A stretch of 64,000 bases of DNA from Lacisediminimonas profundi (GCF_008831265.1 NZ_VTTH01000001.1:620001-684000); one strand, 5' to 3'; positions 23,845 through 33,572 are shown, counted from the first letter of the stretch. Numbers and translations: made by a program. Notes: generated by a model not told the origin, from the letters alone.

Positions 23845-25134
23845 ATGAATGATGAGTGCACAATCCAACTATTTGCGGAAGGTGGCTGGCACGACGTGGC
23901 CACCGTAGTTCGCACTGGACCGCGAGAGGCGGGGTGGAGGGCTGCGACCTACACAGGTTACGCCCTCGATTGGGCGATCGGGCACGCCGGTGCGCGCGAT
24001 GCCTGGGCCCTGGCCAGCGGCATGCCGGTGAGCTTTAATCCTTTCGAACTTGCGCACTGGCCGGTGGTTCTCATCGACATGCTGCCCCAGGGCTATGGCC
24101 GCGGGGAGTTGCTGCGCCAGCTCAGGATGTCGGAGACGATGGAGGAAGCGGCCGACTGGGCCTTGCTCATGCACGGCGCCGGCAATCCGATTGGCAACCT
24201 GCGCATCAAGGAGGCCGCCGACTGGCTGCGCCAGCAAGCCGGACCGACGCAGGGCTTCACGGATGAGGAGGTGGCGCTCCGCTCGGACGATTTCATGGAG
24301 TACCTGGCCCATTTCGGCCTCTTTGTCGCGGGTTCGTCCGGGGTGCAGGGGGAGTGGCCCAAGGTGCTGCTTACCCGCGCCCGCGACGGCTTGCTCTACT
24401 TGGATCACGCCTTGCCCGACGATCAGGCAACGGAACACTTCATCGTCAAGTTCGGGCGTGGCCCCAATCCCGCGCTATCGGCCATCCTGCGCAACGAAGC
24501 GCCATATATGACGCTGGCAGGTAATCTTGGCCTGCGTGTGCATGGCGCCCTGAGGTTTGCTGAGCGCGCGCTCTTTGTCCCCCGGTTTGACCGCGTGGTC
24601 GGGAGCGGAGGCGTGGTGCGCCTGGCCCAGGAAAGCGTGGCGGCGCTGACGCAGCGCGCTGGTTTCGGGGTGGTGCCTTCGCATGACGAGGTGTGCCGGC
24701 TGCTGGCTCGGGTATGCACCGATCCGCTGCAGGAGATCGGCGAATACATCCGGCGCGACATTGCCAACCTGGCGCTGGGAAACAAGGACAACCATGCCCG
24801 CAACACCGCATTGCAACGGGATTTCAACGGGCACATTGCGCTGACCCCGCTGTATGACTTTGCGCCGATGTACCTGCATCCCGACGGCATAGCACGACGC
24901 ATTCGCTGGGAGGGCAACGACGGCGGGGCACCCGACTGGAGTCGCGTGCTGGATACTGTGAGCGAGCAATGCGCGGTGCCGCGCCATGCGTTGCTTGAGC
25001 AGGTCAAGGGGATGGTGGCTCCGCTGCGCGAGATCGCCGAGCGTGGGGTTGACATGGGGCTGGAGCCCGGGATATTCGCCTTCGTTCAGGCCGGCCTGAC
25101 CGGCCAGGTGCGCAGACTGGAAGAGTTGACTTGA
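23845..25134 (+). CDS. hipA: HipA-family serine/threonine kinase toxin
   Basis: 429 residues. The C-terminal kinase half carries the HipA motifs: catalytic loop GNKDNHARN and the metal-binding Asp in LTPLYDFAPM. E. coli HipA phosphorylates glutamyl-tRNA synthetase and causes dormancy; whether this member has the same target is unknown. The N-terminal region (about 1-130) is divergent. The cognate xre-type gene follows 6 bp downstream, so the order is toxin then antitoxin, opposite to canonical hipBA. Confidence 0.88.
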   Translation: MNDECTIQLFAEGGWHDVATVVRTGPREAGWRAATYTGYALDWAIGHAGARDAWALASGMPVSFNPFELAHWPVVLIDMLPQGYGRGELLRQLRMSETMEEAADWALLMHGAGNPIGNLRIKEAADWLRQQAGPTQGFTDEEVALRSDDFMEYLAHFGLFVAGSSGVQGEWPKVLLTRARDGLLYLDHALPDDQATEHFIVKFGRGPNPALSAILRNEAPYMTLAGNLGLRVHGALRFAERALFVPRFDRVVGSGGVVRLAQESVAALTQRAGFGVVPSHDEVCRLLARVCTDPLQEIGEYIRRDIANLALGNKDNHARNTALQRDFNGHIALTPLYDFAPMYLHPDGIARRIRWEGNDGGAPDWSRVLDTVSEQCAVPRHALLEQVKGMVAPLREIAERGVDMGLEPGIFAFVQAGLTGQVRRLEELT

Positions 25135-25140
25135 CCGGAC

Positions 25141-25449
25141 ATGGATAAGCGCTTCAAACCTATCTCCCTTTCTGCGCAGCTGATGTTGCGCAAGACGGCC
25201 ATCGACGAGATCCTGGCCAACCCGCAGTGGAGCCTGGGTGAATCCGTGCACCATCTGAAGTCCACGCTGCGCCTGACCACGGCCGAGCTGGCCCGGCTCG
25301 CGGGCGTGTCAGCGCGCACCTTGCAGGAGATCGAGAACGGCAACAGCCAGGGCACTGTTCATTCGATGGACAGGATCTTTGGCGTGCTGGGGCTTCGGCT
25401 GGGGGTGGTGCGTGTGTCGCCGCCGGCATCGGCGGATGATGGCGGATAG
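25141..25449 (+). CDS. hipB: HipB-like XRE-family antitoxin
   Basis: 102 residues with a helix-turn-helix of XRE type in the middle (STLRLTTAELARLAGVSARTLQEIENGNSQGTVHSMDRIFGVLGLRL). An N-terminal extension of about 35 residues precedes the HTH. It should neutralise HipA and repress the operon. It starts 6 bp after the hipA stop, and a strong hairpin follows at 25483-25507. Confidence 0.85.
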   Translation: MDKRFKPISLSAQLMLRKTAIDEILANPQWSLGESVHHLKSTLRLTTAELARLAGVSARTLQEIENGNSQGTVHSMDRIFGVLGLRLGVVRVSPPASADDGG

Positions 25450-25475
25450 GGCGCGGCGATTCCCTTTCGCATGAA

Positions 25476-25507
25476 AAAAGACGGGCTCCGGTTCGACACC
25501 GGAGCCC
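25476..25507 (-). terminator. Intrinsic terminator of the DUF4382 gene
   Basis: GGGCTCCGGT (25483-25492) pairs with ACCGGAGCCC (25498-25507) with a 5-base loop. On the minus strand it is followed by a run of T (the A-run at 25475-25479), 40 bp after the lipoprotein stop. It may also stop hipAB transcripts. Confidence 0.8.
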
Positions 25508-25546
25508 GCTCCATTCCGCCGCGCGTGTGCGCGGCTTGCACTGCAA

Positions 25547-26761
25547 TTACGGTACGAGTGCGAAGTCGACGCCGGCCTGGTCGGCCGTTGTCAGATCCAC
25601 CGACGTGATGGTTTTTGTCGTATAGCCGGTCGCGCTTGCCGTAACCTGATATTTACCGGTGCCCGGTGTCGTTGTGGTTTGCGTCGTCAATGCGATCGGC
25701 AACGTCGGGCTGTAGACCCCGTATTGCGGCGCGGCGATTGGCAGGTTGGCCAGGCTATACGTGCCATCTGCAATGTCGGCGCCGCGATATTTCACCGTTA
25801 CCCTGGGACCGGCGGCAAAGGTTTGCTGCGCAGCGACGTAGGCTACCGCAGTCGTGCTCGTCGGAGTCAGCGACACGGTGCCGTCGATCTTCCTGGTGGC
25901 TGAGGCCAGCAAGTTAATCGGTGCGGCGGAGGTGCTGACGTCGACCCGGCTGCTGGTTGACACTACCGGCACGGTTCCAATGACGGCGGTGGCGCGACTG
26001 TCCGCAGTGATGACGACATCGTAGTTGCCGGGAGCCAGGCGGGCGAGCGTGAACTTGCCGTTGGCATCAGGCACGGTGGCGCGGATGATCGTGCCATTTT
26101 GCTGCGCCGACACTGAGACGTTGCTCGACAAAAGTGCCGGGTTAACGTAGCCGTCAATGCCGTTGAGCACGGTGGGAATGATATTGATCACCGGCTTCAA
26201 CGCGTAGCCGCCATTGCCTTTGGTGACAATGGATTTGCAGGCGTCAAAGTCCAGCACCACGTCCACACGCTGGCCGGAGACAACTTCAAACTGACCGTTC
26301 AGCTTGATGCCGCTCTGTACCGCGCTCGGGGTATCGAGCGAGATTTCCGTGGTGTTGGTCGGCGTGGTCGTCAGGACGATCGAATTGGCTTTGCTGTTGC
26401 CGTTGTTGGGATCGAGCACCAGTCGTAGTTGCGTGTAATGTCCCGCTGGCAGCGAGGTTTCCCCAAGTGTTTCCAATACGCCATTGGTCAGGTCGAGCAG
26501 GTTGATTTTCCTCGGCACGGGAAGGGTGATGTCGGACCATCCGCCCTCGTTTTCACCGGCTGAACTGCTTTGATGGACACGTACCGCTCGCACCGTCACG
26601 TTCACTGCATCGTAACCGCAGGAGGGGGCATCGGTCAGGGACACGCCAAGCGTGCCGGGTGCCGGCGTGCTGGTTTCTCCGCCACCACCGCCGCAGGCTG
26701 CGAGCAGGCCAGCAGCGGACATGCTGGCGACGAGAGTAAGGGTACGAAATGATGAATGCAT
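25547..26761 (-). CDS. DUF4382 lipoprotein with carboxypeptidase-regulatory-like repeats
   Basis: 404 residues. Signal peptide with lipobox LLAAC followed by poly-Gly, then a DUF4382 domain (about 40-200, LGVSLTDAPSCGYDAVNVTVRAVRVHQ, LVLDPNNG) and two prealbumin-like repeats (DANGKFTLARLAPGNYDVVI; GTGKYQVTASATGY). Likely an outer-membrane-anchored protein exposed to the periplasm or surface; its function is not known. The start at 26761 has AGGAAAA upstream and opens directly into the signal peptide; longer frames are not supported. Confidence 0.85.
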   Translation of the reverse strand: MHSSFRTLTLVASMSAAGLLAACGGGGGETSTPAPGTLGVSLTDAPSCGYDAVNVTVRAVRVHQSSSAGENEGGWSDITLPVPRKINLLDLTNGVLETLGETSLPAGHYTQLRLVLDPNNGNSKANSIVLTTTPTNTTEISLDTPSAVQSGIKLNGQFEVVSGQRVDVVLDFDACKSIVTKGNGGYALKPVINIIPTVLNGIDGYVNPALLSSNVSVSAQQNGTIIRATVPDANGKFTLARLAPGNYDVVITADSRATAVIGTVPVVSTSSRVDVSTSAAPINLLASATRKIDGTVSLTPTSTTAVAYVAAQQTFAAGPRVTVKYRGADIADGTYSLANLPIAAPQYGVYSPTLPIALTTQTTTTPGTGKYQVTASATGYTTKTITSVDLTTADQAGVDFALVP

Positions 26762-27279
26762 GGAATTTTCCTGGGTTGGCTCGGTGCGACGCGCAGTGAC
26801 AAGCTGCTTGATGCGCCTCGGTAAGGCATGGCGATTTCCGGGAGCGTTGGATTTTTGCCGAGCGAGGATTCGCTGCAACAAGTACCGGCCGGCAAATACT
26901 ATTGGCCGAGACTTGCAATGTATGCGCTTTCCCGAACGCAATAATTGCGCAACTTCAAGATAGAGTGGATGCGTGGTGCCCTGAGGATTTGTTGCAAATT
27001 AATACGAATTGAAAAACCATTTATCCACAGGGCGCGGAAGCGGGGGCAGGTCAGGGCCTGCAGGGTGGTCCCGGTCTGGAGCAGGGCTTTTGTACTGTCG
27101 GGATGGGGAGTGTGGGAAGTGTCAATTATTTCGGGCCCAGGCCCGACTCGCGCGGATCCTGTTTTTCGTCAGCCAACATGAATCGTGACTTCTTCACAAC
27201 GGTTTCCGGATCATTCAACGCACTCAGAGGACTGTAAAATGTCCAAACGGCAATTTTTATAAAGACCAGTAGTGCAGTA
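26762..27279. other. Divergent intergenic region
   Basis: About 520 bp between the DUF4382 gene and the diguanylate cyclase. I see no gene. CGCAATAATTGCG (26937-26949) is a small perfect palindrome that could be a regulator site; nothing else stands out. Confidence 0.45.
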
Positions 27280-29595
27280 ATGACAATAAAAATCAGAGAT
27301 ATGGGACAGAAATCAATCAGCCGCCGCCCTCGCGAATGGCTGCCTTATCTGGGCGGCGCGCTGCTGGTCTGCCTGCTCATTGTGGTGCTGACGGGCATCA
27401 ACATCTGGCAGGAGTCCCGGCGGTATCAGGAGCGGGCGGAGGTTCTCACCCAGAACACCACGAAATTGCTGGCTCAGCATATCGGGGATGTCTTTGCCAA
27501 TGCCGACAGCCTGCTGAAAATAGTGGCATTCCAGTACATTGACCAGCGTTCGCGCGGCCAATTCGAGCCCGGGCGCTTCCATGCCTACCTGAATCAGGTA
27601 ATGGCGGTATCTCCCGTGTTCCTGAACATACGCATGCTGGATGACAAAGGAGTGCTGCGCCATGGCTCCGGCGACGGTATCGTTCCCATCGACCTGTCGG
27701 ACCGGGACTATTTTTATCGTCTGCGCGATCTGCCCGCTGGTTCGGCAGACAGTCCCATGATTTTTTCCGGGCCGATCTTTGCGCGACTCGCGAAACAATG
27801 GGTGCTCGTGCTGGCCCGCCGCATTGAAAATCCGGATGGCAGTTTCGCCGGGGTTGTGTTCATCAACCTGCATAACGAAGTTTTCGGCGATCTGTTCGCG
27901 TCCATCAAGTTGGGGCCAACCGGTGCCATCGTGCTGCGCACCAGCGAGATGGCGCAGATCGACCGATTCCGCCGGGGCCCCAAGCCTGACGCGGACGTCG
28001 GCAACCGCAAGGTTTCGCAAAAGCTGGCGGAGCTGGTCAAGATTGCGCCGGATGGGGGTAGCTACAAGGCCATGACCAACTACGACCAGGTCACGCGCTA
28101 CTACTCGTACCTGAAGGTAGGGCCATATCCCTTCTATATCATCGTCGGGGAGGCGACCCAGGACTTCATCGCCAGCCTGGGCGTCAACATCTACATGCTG
28201 CTGGGCTTCGGCGTGCTGATGATCTTGCTGGCCGCCGCTGGCTTCTGGCACATCTACCGTTTGACGCAGCAACGCATACTGGAGCGTATCGACCAGCAGG
28301 CCGGGCGCATCATCGACGCCTCGCCGCTGGCAATGCTGGTGATTGATCCGGAAAACGTGGTTCGCAAAGCCAACCAGGCCGCCAGCGCCATGTTCGGCTA
28401 CCCGGTCCAGGAACTGACAGGCATGCCGCGCCAACAGCTTGAGGCCTCGCATTCGCTGACGGCCAGTACTGATCCCGCCCCGCAGTCAGCGTGGCAGGCT
28501 GGCCCGCAGGCGCTTCAAGAACAGTTTGAAGTTGTCGGCTTGCGCCGGGATGGCTCGGAGATTCCGCTGCACGTGGCCCTCTCTTCCATCCACCTGGACC
28601 AGGCCAGCCACGCAATCGTGGTGCTGGACGATCTCACTGAACGCCGGAAAACCGAGGCCAAGCTTCATGAGTTGTTGAGCTTGCAAACGGCGATCCTGGA
28701 TCATCATTCCTATGCCATCATCGCCACCGATCCGGAGGGCATGATTACACTGTTCAATCCCGCCGCCGAGCATATGCTGGGCTATCGGGCAGACGAGCTT
28801 GTGGGGCTGCACACGCCGATGATTTTCCACGATCCGGAGGCGCAAAAGTCGCTGTTGAAGGACGACGGCCCGTCTGATTTCAAATCACTGGTAGCGGAAA
28901 TCAACGCGGGTGGCAGCCAGGTTGGCGAGATGGTCATCCGCCGCAAGGACGGCACGCACTTCATTGCCTCGTGCTCGGCTTCGGCTCTGCTGGACGAACA
29001 GGGGCGCGTCACCGGTTTCCTGTACGTCGTGGCCGACATCACCGAACTGAAGCAGGCACAGGACCGCCTGGCTCACCTGGCGCATTACGACCCGCTGACC
29101 AATCTGCCCAACCGTATCCTGTTTTTCGAACGACTGGAGCTGGGACTGGCGCTGGCCCGGCGCAACCAGTCGCAACTGGCGCTGCTGTTCCTGGATCTGG
29201 ACAAGTTCAAGCCAGTCAACGACACCTGGGGGCACGCCATGGGCGACCTGGTGTTGAAAGCGGTGGCACTGCGCATCATTGCGTGCCTGCGCGAGTCCGA
29301 CTCGGTCGGCCGGGTGGGGGGCGACGAGTTTGTGGTGCTGCTGATGAACCTGCAAACGCCGGACGCAGCGGTGCTGGTGGCAGAAAAAATTCGCGAATCG
29401 CTGAACCAGCCTTTCCTGCTGGAGGGGAAGACCCTGTCGATCGGATCCTGCATCGGCATCGCGATCTATCCTGGTCACGGCAGCACCGCCACGGAGCTGG
29501 CAAAAAATGCCGATGCTGCCATGTACCGCGCCAAGGATACGGGCCGCGACCGGGTTGTCGTCTTCGACCCGGAGATGGCCTTGGCTCCTGGCTGA
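27280..29595 (+). CDS. Membrane diguanylate cyclase (Cache-PAS-PAS-GGDEF)
   Basis: 771 residues. Transmembrane helix at about 25-47, a dCache-like periplasmic domain (about 50-290, LSDRDYFYRLRDLPAGSADSPMIFSGPIFAR), a second helix (about 305-328), two PAS domains (about 340-450 and 465-590) and a GGDEF domain with an intact GGDEF motif (VGRVGGDEFVVLL). It should make c-di-GMP in response to a periplasmic ligand. A second c-di-GMP gene follows 73 bp downstream in the same direction. Confidence 0.92.
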   Translation: MTIKIRDMGQKSISRRPREWLPYLGGALLVCLLIVVLTGINIWQESRRYQERAEVLTQNTTKLLAQHIGDVFANADSLLKIVAFQYIDQRSRGQFEPGRFHAYLNQVMAVSPVFLNIRMLDDKGVLRHGSGDGIVPIDLSDRDYFYRLRDLPAGSADSPMIFSGPIFARLAKQWVLVLARRIENPDGSFAGVVFINLHNEVFGDLFASIKLGPTGAIVLRTSEMAQIDRFRRGPKPDADVGNRKVSQKLAELVKIAPDGGSYKAMTNYDQVTRYYSYLKVGPYPFYIIVGEATQDFIASLGVNIYMLLGFGVLMILLAAAGFWHIYRLTQQRILERIDQQAGRIIDASPLAMLVIDPENVVRKANQAASAMFGYPVQELTGMPRQQLEASHSLTASTDPAPQSAWQAGPQALQEQFEVVGLRRDGSEIPLHVALSSIHLDQASHAIVVLDDLTERRKTEAKLHELLSLQTAILDHHSYAIIATDPEGMITLFNPAAEHMLGYRADELVGLHTPMIFHDPEAQKSLLKDDGPSDFKSLVAEINAGGSQVGEMVIRRKDGTHFIASCSASALLDEQGRVTGFLYVVADITELKQAQDRLAHLAHYDPLTNLPNRILFFERLELGLALARRNQSQLALLFLDLDKFKPVNDTWGHAMGDLVLKAVALRIIACLRESDSVGRVGGDEFVVLLMNLQTPDAAVLVAEKIRESLNQPFLLEGKTLSIGSCIGIAIYPGHGSTATELAKNADAAMYRAKDTGRDRVVVFDPEMALAPG

Positions 29596-29668
29596 TCCGG
29601 GAATCCAAGACAGTGATGATTAATGCAATGTCAGAAGAAAAGAAGATGCCGAGGGGAGGCGTATTGAA

Positions 29669-32599
29669 ATGAAGCGGGACATTACGCAGGACATCACGCA
29701 GGACCGCGATCCATTGACATTGGATGGCCGTACTGCAGGCTGGGGCGTGCATGATTCCCACCGCAGCGCGGTGCGGGAGATCTTCGGACTGCTGGCGCTG
29801 TTGGCGGCGGTCCAGTATGTTTCATGGCTGATACCCACGCCCGATGACTACAAGGGTATTGACCACTATCTGGTGCTGCACTCTTTCATGGAAATCGTCT
29901 CCATCGTGATTTCCATGATGGTATTTGCAGTCGGCTGGAATTCGCGGACGGAAAAAATCCCGGGCATCCTGGTCGTGCTGGCCGGAATTTTCTTCGTGGT
30001 CGGTCTGTTGGACTTCTCGCACACCTTCGCTTACGTTGGAATGCCCGATTTCTTCGGGCCTAACGATGGTGACAAACATCTCGGTTTCTGGATGTCGGCC
30101 CGCTTCGTCGCGGCGCTGGGATTGTTGGCGGTTGCAATCCAGTCCTGGGATCGGGGCGCCAGCCTGTCGGCCAAGCATTTGTTCCTGTCAGTGCTGGTGC
30201 TGCTGACCTTGGTCCTGGGTTGGGTGATCGTCAACCACCAGGACTGGCTGCCGCGCTGGTTCATTCCTGGCCTGGGGTTGACGCCAGCGAAGAAAAATGT
30301 CGAGTACGTCATTATCATGATGAACCTGGCCACGGCCGTTTTCCTGTGGCGCAAACTCAGGAAGCCGCAGGCGGTCGATGCCGTGATGCTCTGGGGTGCG
30401 GTATGCATCATGGCCATGAGCGAACTGTTTTTCACGATGTACAGCACCATGACGGGTTTGTACAACGTGCTGGGCCATATCTACAAATTCGTCGCATATG
30501 TCCTGATCTACCGCGCCGTGGTGGTCGAATCGATCGATCGACCCTACCGCGAGTTGGCGAACGCGCAGCAAAAACTGGAGCTTGCTGTCGCAGCCTCGGA
30601 TACCGGGTTATGGGACTGGAACCTGAGCACCGGCGAGTGCTATTTTTCTCCGGTCTGGAAATCGCAACTGGGCTACCAGGATGCCGAGCTTGAAAATCGT
30701 CTTTCAACCTGGAAATCACTGTTGCATCCGGATGACTGCGAGGCGGCCATTCAGCGGCAAAAGGATTTTTTTTCTGCGCCCCCGGACAGCCGCTATGAAA
30801 GCGAGTTTCGACTGCGTCACAAGGATGGCAGTTATCGCTGGATCTACTCCCGCGGCGAAACGATCCTGGACGATCAGGGCGTCGCAGTGCGCATGGTTGG
30901 CTCGCACACGGACATCACCGCCAGGAAGCGTGAGGAAGACCGTTTTCGGAGTGCGGTCCAGGCCTCGCCAAACGCCATGATCATGGTGGATGAGGCCGGC
31001 ATCATCGTCCTGACAAACTCCCAGGCCGATAGCTTGTTCGACTATGAAGGAGGGGGGCTGATCGGTGCAAATATTGAAGTCCTGATACCCGCGGTGGCCA
31101 GGAAAGATCATCAGCGAAGTCTGGTCGCGTTTGTTCGGGAACCGAGCAGGCGGGCCATGGGAAGAGAGCGGTACCTTTTTGCGCGACGTCGCAATGGGGA
31201 TGAATTTCGTGTGGAGATCGGACTCACACCGATTACTGGCCAGGCCGGAAATTATGTGTTGGCATCGGTGGTCGATATTACTTCGCGCCTCGAGGCCGAA
31301 AAGCGCATCGAAAAACTGATCAACTACGATGTGCTGACAGAACTCCCCAACCGGCAGCTGCTCAAGGATAGGGTGGATCACGCCATCAGTGCCGCGATAC
31401 GGTCTGATACACGTATCGCAGTGTTGTACCTCAACCTGGATCGCTTCAAGAATGTGAACGACACTTTGGGACACAAGGTCGGTGACGAGTTGCTGATGAA
31501 TGTCGCGAAGCGCCTGACCCTGGCGGTGCGGCAGTCGGATACCGTTGCGCGTGTGGTGGGCGATGAATTCGTGATCGTCCTGACCGATGCGAATGAAGAT
31601 GTGGTCGCGCGCGCGGCGGCCAAGCTACTGGAATCGATCTCGCAAACGTATGTGATCCAGGGGCAGGAGCTGGTCGTGACCCCGTCGATCGGCATTGCCT
31701 TGTACCCGGAGGACGGCGCCGACTTCGACAGCCTGTTGCAGAGTGCCGATACGGCAATGAATCGCGTCAAGCAGGATGGACGGAACGACTTCCGGTTCTT
31801 TGCCAGGGAAATGCAGATGCGTACGACACGCATGCTGCAACTGGAGAGTGCCATGCATCAGGCGCTGGAGCGCAATCAGTTCCATGTTCTCTACCAGCCA
31901 CAGGTCACCATGGATGGCAGCAAGGTGGTTGGTGTCGAGGCCTTGCTGCGCTGGACGCACCCGGAACTGGGAAATATTTCTCCGGCCGAATTCATTCCCC
32001 TGGCCGAGAGCAGTGGGCAGATTGTCGCAATCGGCTCCTGGGTGCTGCGCACTGCGGTCATGCAGTTGAAGGAATGGATGAACGCCGGCCTGCCACCCAT
32101 GGTGATGGCAGTGAACCTTTCGGCGGTGCAGTTCCGTCATGTCAACTTGCCGGGACTGGTGAGCAGCATCCTGGAGGATGCAGAGTTGCCGCCCGAGTAC
32201 CTGGAACTTGAGTTGACCGAGAGCGTTGCCATGGAAAACGCCATCAATGCGATTACCGTGATGGATGACTTGCATGCGCGCGGCGTGCGGCTGGCCATCG
32301 ATGACTTTGGTACCGGGTATTCATCCCTGAGCTACCTGAAGAAATTCAACGTCTGCAAGCTCAAGATCGATCAGTCCTTCGTGCGCGATATCGCGACGGA
32401 CGAAGACGATCGCGCCATCGTCATGGCGATCATACAAATGGCAGGCAGCCTCGGCTTCAAGACGATTGCCGAAGGCGTGGAAACAGAGGCTCAATCAGCG
32501 TTCTTGCGTGCCCAGGGCTGCGATGAGTTCCAGGGCTACATATTCAGCAAGCCTTTGGCTGCAGATCAACTGGAGCAGTTGCTCCGACGAGCCGGATGA
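29669..32599 (+). CDS. MASE3-PAS-PAS-GGDEF-EAL protein, probably a c-di-GMP phosphodiesterase
   Basis: 976 residues. An N-terminal multi-helix MASE3 sensor (about 35-290, LHSFMEIVSIVISMMVF, LLDFSHTFAYVGMPDFF), two PAS domains (about 300-430 and 435-550), GGDEF (about 555-715) and EAL (about 725-970). The EAL motif is intact (EALLRW; DDFGTGYSSLSYL), but the GGDEF signature reads VVGDEF, so the first Gly is lost and cyclase activity is doubtful. The N-terminus carries a short duplicated DITQ. The stop overlaps the next gene's start (ATGA). Confidence 0.92.
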   Translation: MKRDITQDITQDRDPLTLDGRTAGWGVHDSHRSAVREIFGLLALLAAVQYVSWLIPTPDDYKGIDHYLVLHSFMEIVSIVISMMVFAVGWNSRTEKIPGILVVLAGIFFVVGLLDFSHTFAYVGMPDFFGPNDGDKHLGFWMSARFVAALGLLAVAIQSWDRGASLSAKHLFLSVLVLLTLVLGWVIVNHQDWLPRWFIPGLGLTPAKKNVEYVIIMMNLATAVFLWRKLRKPQAVDAVMLWGAVCIMAMSELFFTMYSTMTGLYNVLGHIYKFVAYVLIYRAVVVESIDRPYRELANAQQKLELAVAASDTGLWDWNLSTGECYFSPVWKSQLGYQDAELENRLSTWKSLLHPDDCEAAIQRQKDFFSAPPDSRYESEFRLRHKDGSYRWIYSRGETILDDQGVAVRMVGSHTDITARKREEDRFRSAVQASPNAMIMVDEAGIIVLTNSQADSLFDYEGGGLIGANIEVLIPAVARKDHQRSLVAFVREPSRRAMGRERYLFARRRNGDEFRVEIGLTPITGQAGNYVLASVVDITSRLEAEKRIEKLINYDVLTELPNRQLLKDRVDHAISAAIRSDTRIAVLYLNLDRFKNVNDTLGHKVGDELLMNVAKRLTLAVRQSDTVARVVGDEFVIVLTDANEDVVARAAAKLLESISQTYVIQGQELVVTPSIGIALYPEDGADFDSLLQSADTAMNRVKQDGRNDFRFFAREMQMRTTRMLQLESAMHQALERNQFHVLYQPQVTMDGSKVVGVEALLRWTHPELGNISPAEFIPLAESSGQIVAIGSWVLRTAVMQLKEWMNAGLPPMVMAVNLSAVQFRHVNLPGLVSSILEDAELPPEYLELELTESVAMENAINAITVMDDLHARGVRLAIDDFGTGYSSLSYLKKFNVCKLKIDQSFVRDIATDEDDRAIVMAIIQMAGSLGFKTIAEGVETEAQSAFLRAQGCDEFQGYIFSKPLAADQLEQLLRRAG

Positions 32600-33411
32600 G
32601 TTCAATCACAGTCGGCCCCCTTGCCATTCCCGTTGCCCCGCTGATACTGGCTGGCGCACTGCTGGTCGGCACGCTGGTGGCCCGGCGCATCGGCGGCGAA
32701 CGGGCGGCGGAGATGGAAAGCCTGTCGTGGCGCGTCCTGCTGTTCGGCCTGCTGGCTGCGCGTGCTGCCTATGTCGCCGCCTGGTTCGAATCCTATGCCG
32801 CTTCGCCGTGGAAGATGCTCGATATTCGCGATGGGGGCTTTGCCGCATCTGCCGGCATTGGTGCGGCGGCGGCGATGACAGCGTGGCTGGCCTGGCGCCG
32901 GCGGGAACGCCGGAAACCTTTGCTTGCCGGATTTGCGGCTGGCGCCGCATTCTGGATGGCAGGTACCGTGGCCAGTTCATTGGCGTTTGCGCCCGCAATG
33001 CAGATGCCGGCGCTGGTCCTTGAAACGCTGGATGGCAAGCAGCTTGCGCTGCAATCCCTGTCCGGCAAGCCGATGGTGGTGAACCTGTGGGCCACATGGT
33101 GCCCGCCATGCCAGCGCGAGATGCCGGTGCTGCGCGACGCACAGGCGCGCCATAAGGACATTGCCTTCGTGTTCGTCAACCAGGGCGAGTCGTCGGAGGC
33201 AGTCAGCAGATATCTCGCCGGAAAGGGGCTGGTGCTGGACAACGTGCTGCTCGATTCGCGCGGCCAGCTTGGCAGCGCCACCGGCTCGCGTGCCTTGCCG
33301 ACGACGCTGTTCTTCGACGCACGGGGAAAATTGGTTGATCGCCGCATGGGTGAGGTATCGGAGGCCACGCTGTTGCAGCGGGTGAGCGCGCTGCGGGCGA
33401 CGGTGAAATAG
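32596..33411 (+). CDS. Membrane-anchored TlpA-family thioredoxin
   Basis: 271 residues. The N-terminal half has about four hydrophobic helices (APLILAGALLVGTLVAR, VLLFGLLAARAAYVAAW, FAASAGIGAAAAMTAWLAW, GFAAGAAFWMAGTVAS), faintly like the start of prolipoprotein diacylglyceryl transferase. The C-terminal half is a periplasmic thioredoxin fold with active site WCPPC and cis-Pro (ALPTTLFFD). It probably reduces disulfides in the periplasm, for example during cytochrome c maturation (inference). Coupled by 4-bp overlap to the GGDEF-EAL gene. Confidence 0.87.
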   Translation: MSSITVGPLAIPVAPLILAGALLVGTLVARRIGGERAAEMESLSWRVLLFGLLAARAAYVAAWFESYAASPWKMLDIRDGGFAASAGIGAAAAMTAWLAWRRRERRKPLLAGFAAGAAFWMAGTVASSLAFAPAMQMPALVLETLDGKQLALQSLSGKPMVVNLWATWCPPCQREMPVLRDAQARHKDIAFVFVNQGESSEAVSRYLAGKGLVLDNVLLDSRGQLGSATGSRALPTTLFFDARGKLVDRRMGEVSEATLLQRVSALRATVK

Positions 33412-33489
33412 CGCCGGCAATCCGGTCGCGGTCGACAAGGACGGCGCGTACGTTTTGCCGTCGTGCCTTTACAGCCCGAGTTCAGTTAA

Positions 33490-33568
33490 ACTGGTGTCGG
33501 GTGTAGGCGCCGCATGCTGCGGCGATACAGGTTAATGCGACGGTCGGGCCGCCTCGCGGACCAACTAC
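33490..33568 (+). promoter_or_regulatory. Structured leader resembling the nhaA-I (Li+/Na+) riboswitch
   Basis: The leader carries a perfect CGCCGCA/TGCGGCG hairpin (33508-33524) framed by GGTGTAGG and GATACAGGTTAATGCGACGG, then a second hairpin around CCGC-CTC-GCGG (33549-33559). These strings and their order match what I recall of the nhaA-I motif, which was shown to sense Li+ and lies before cation/proton antiporter genes. The downstream gene is a putative Na+/H+ antiporter, and no Shine-Dalgarno is visible next to its ATG, so control of translation is plausible. Confidence 0.6.
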
Positions 33569-33572
33569 GACC

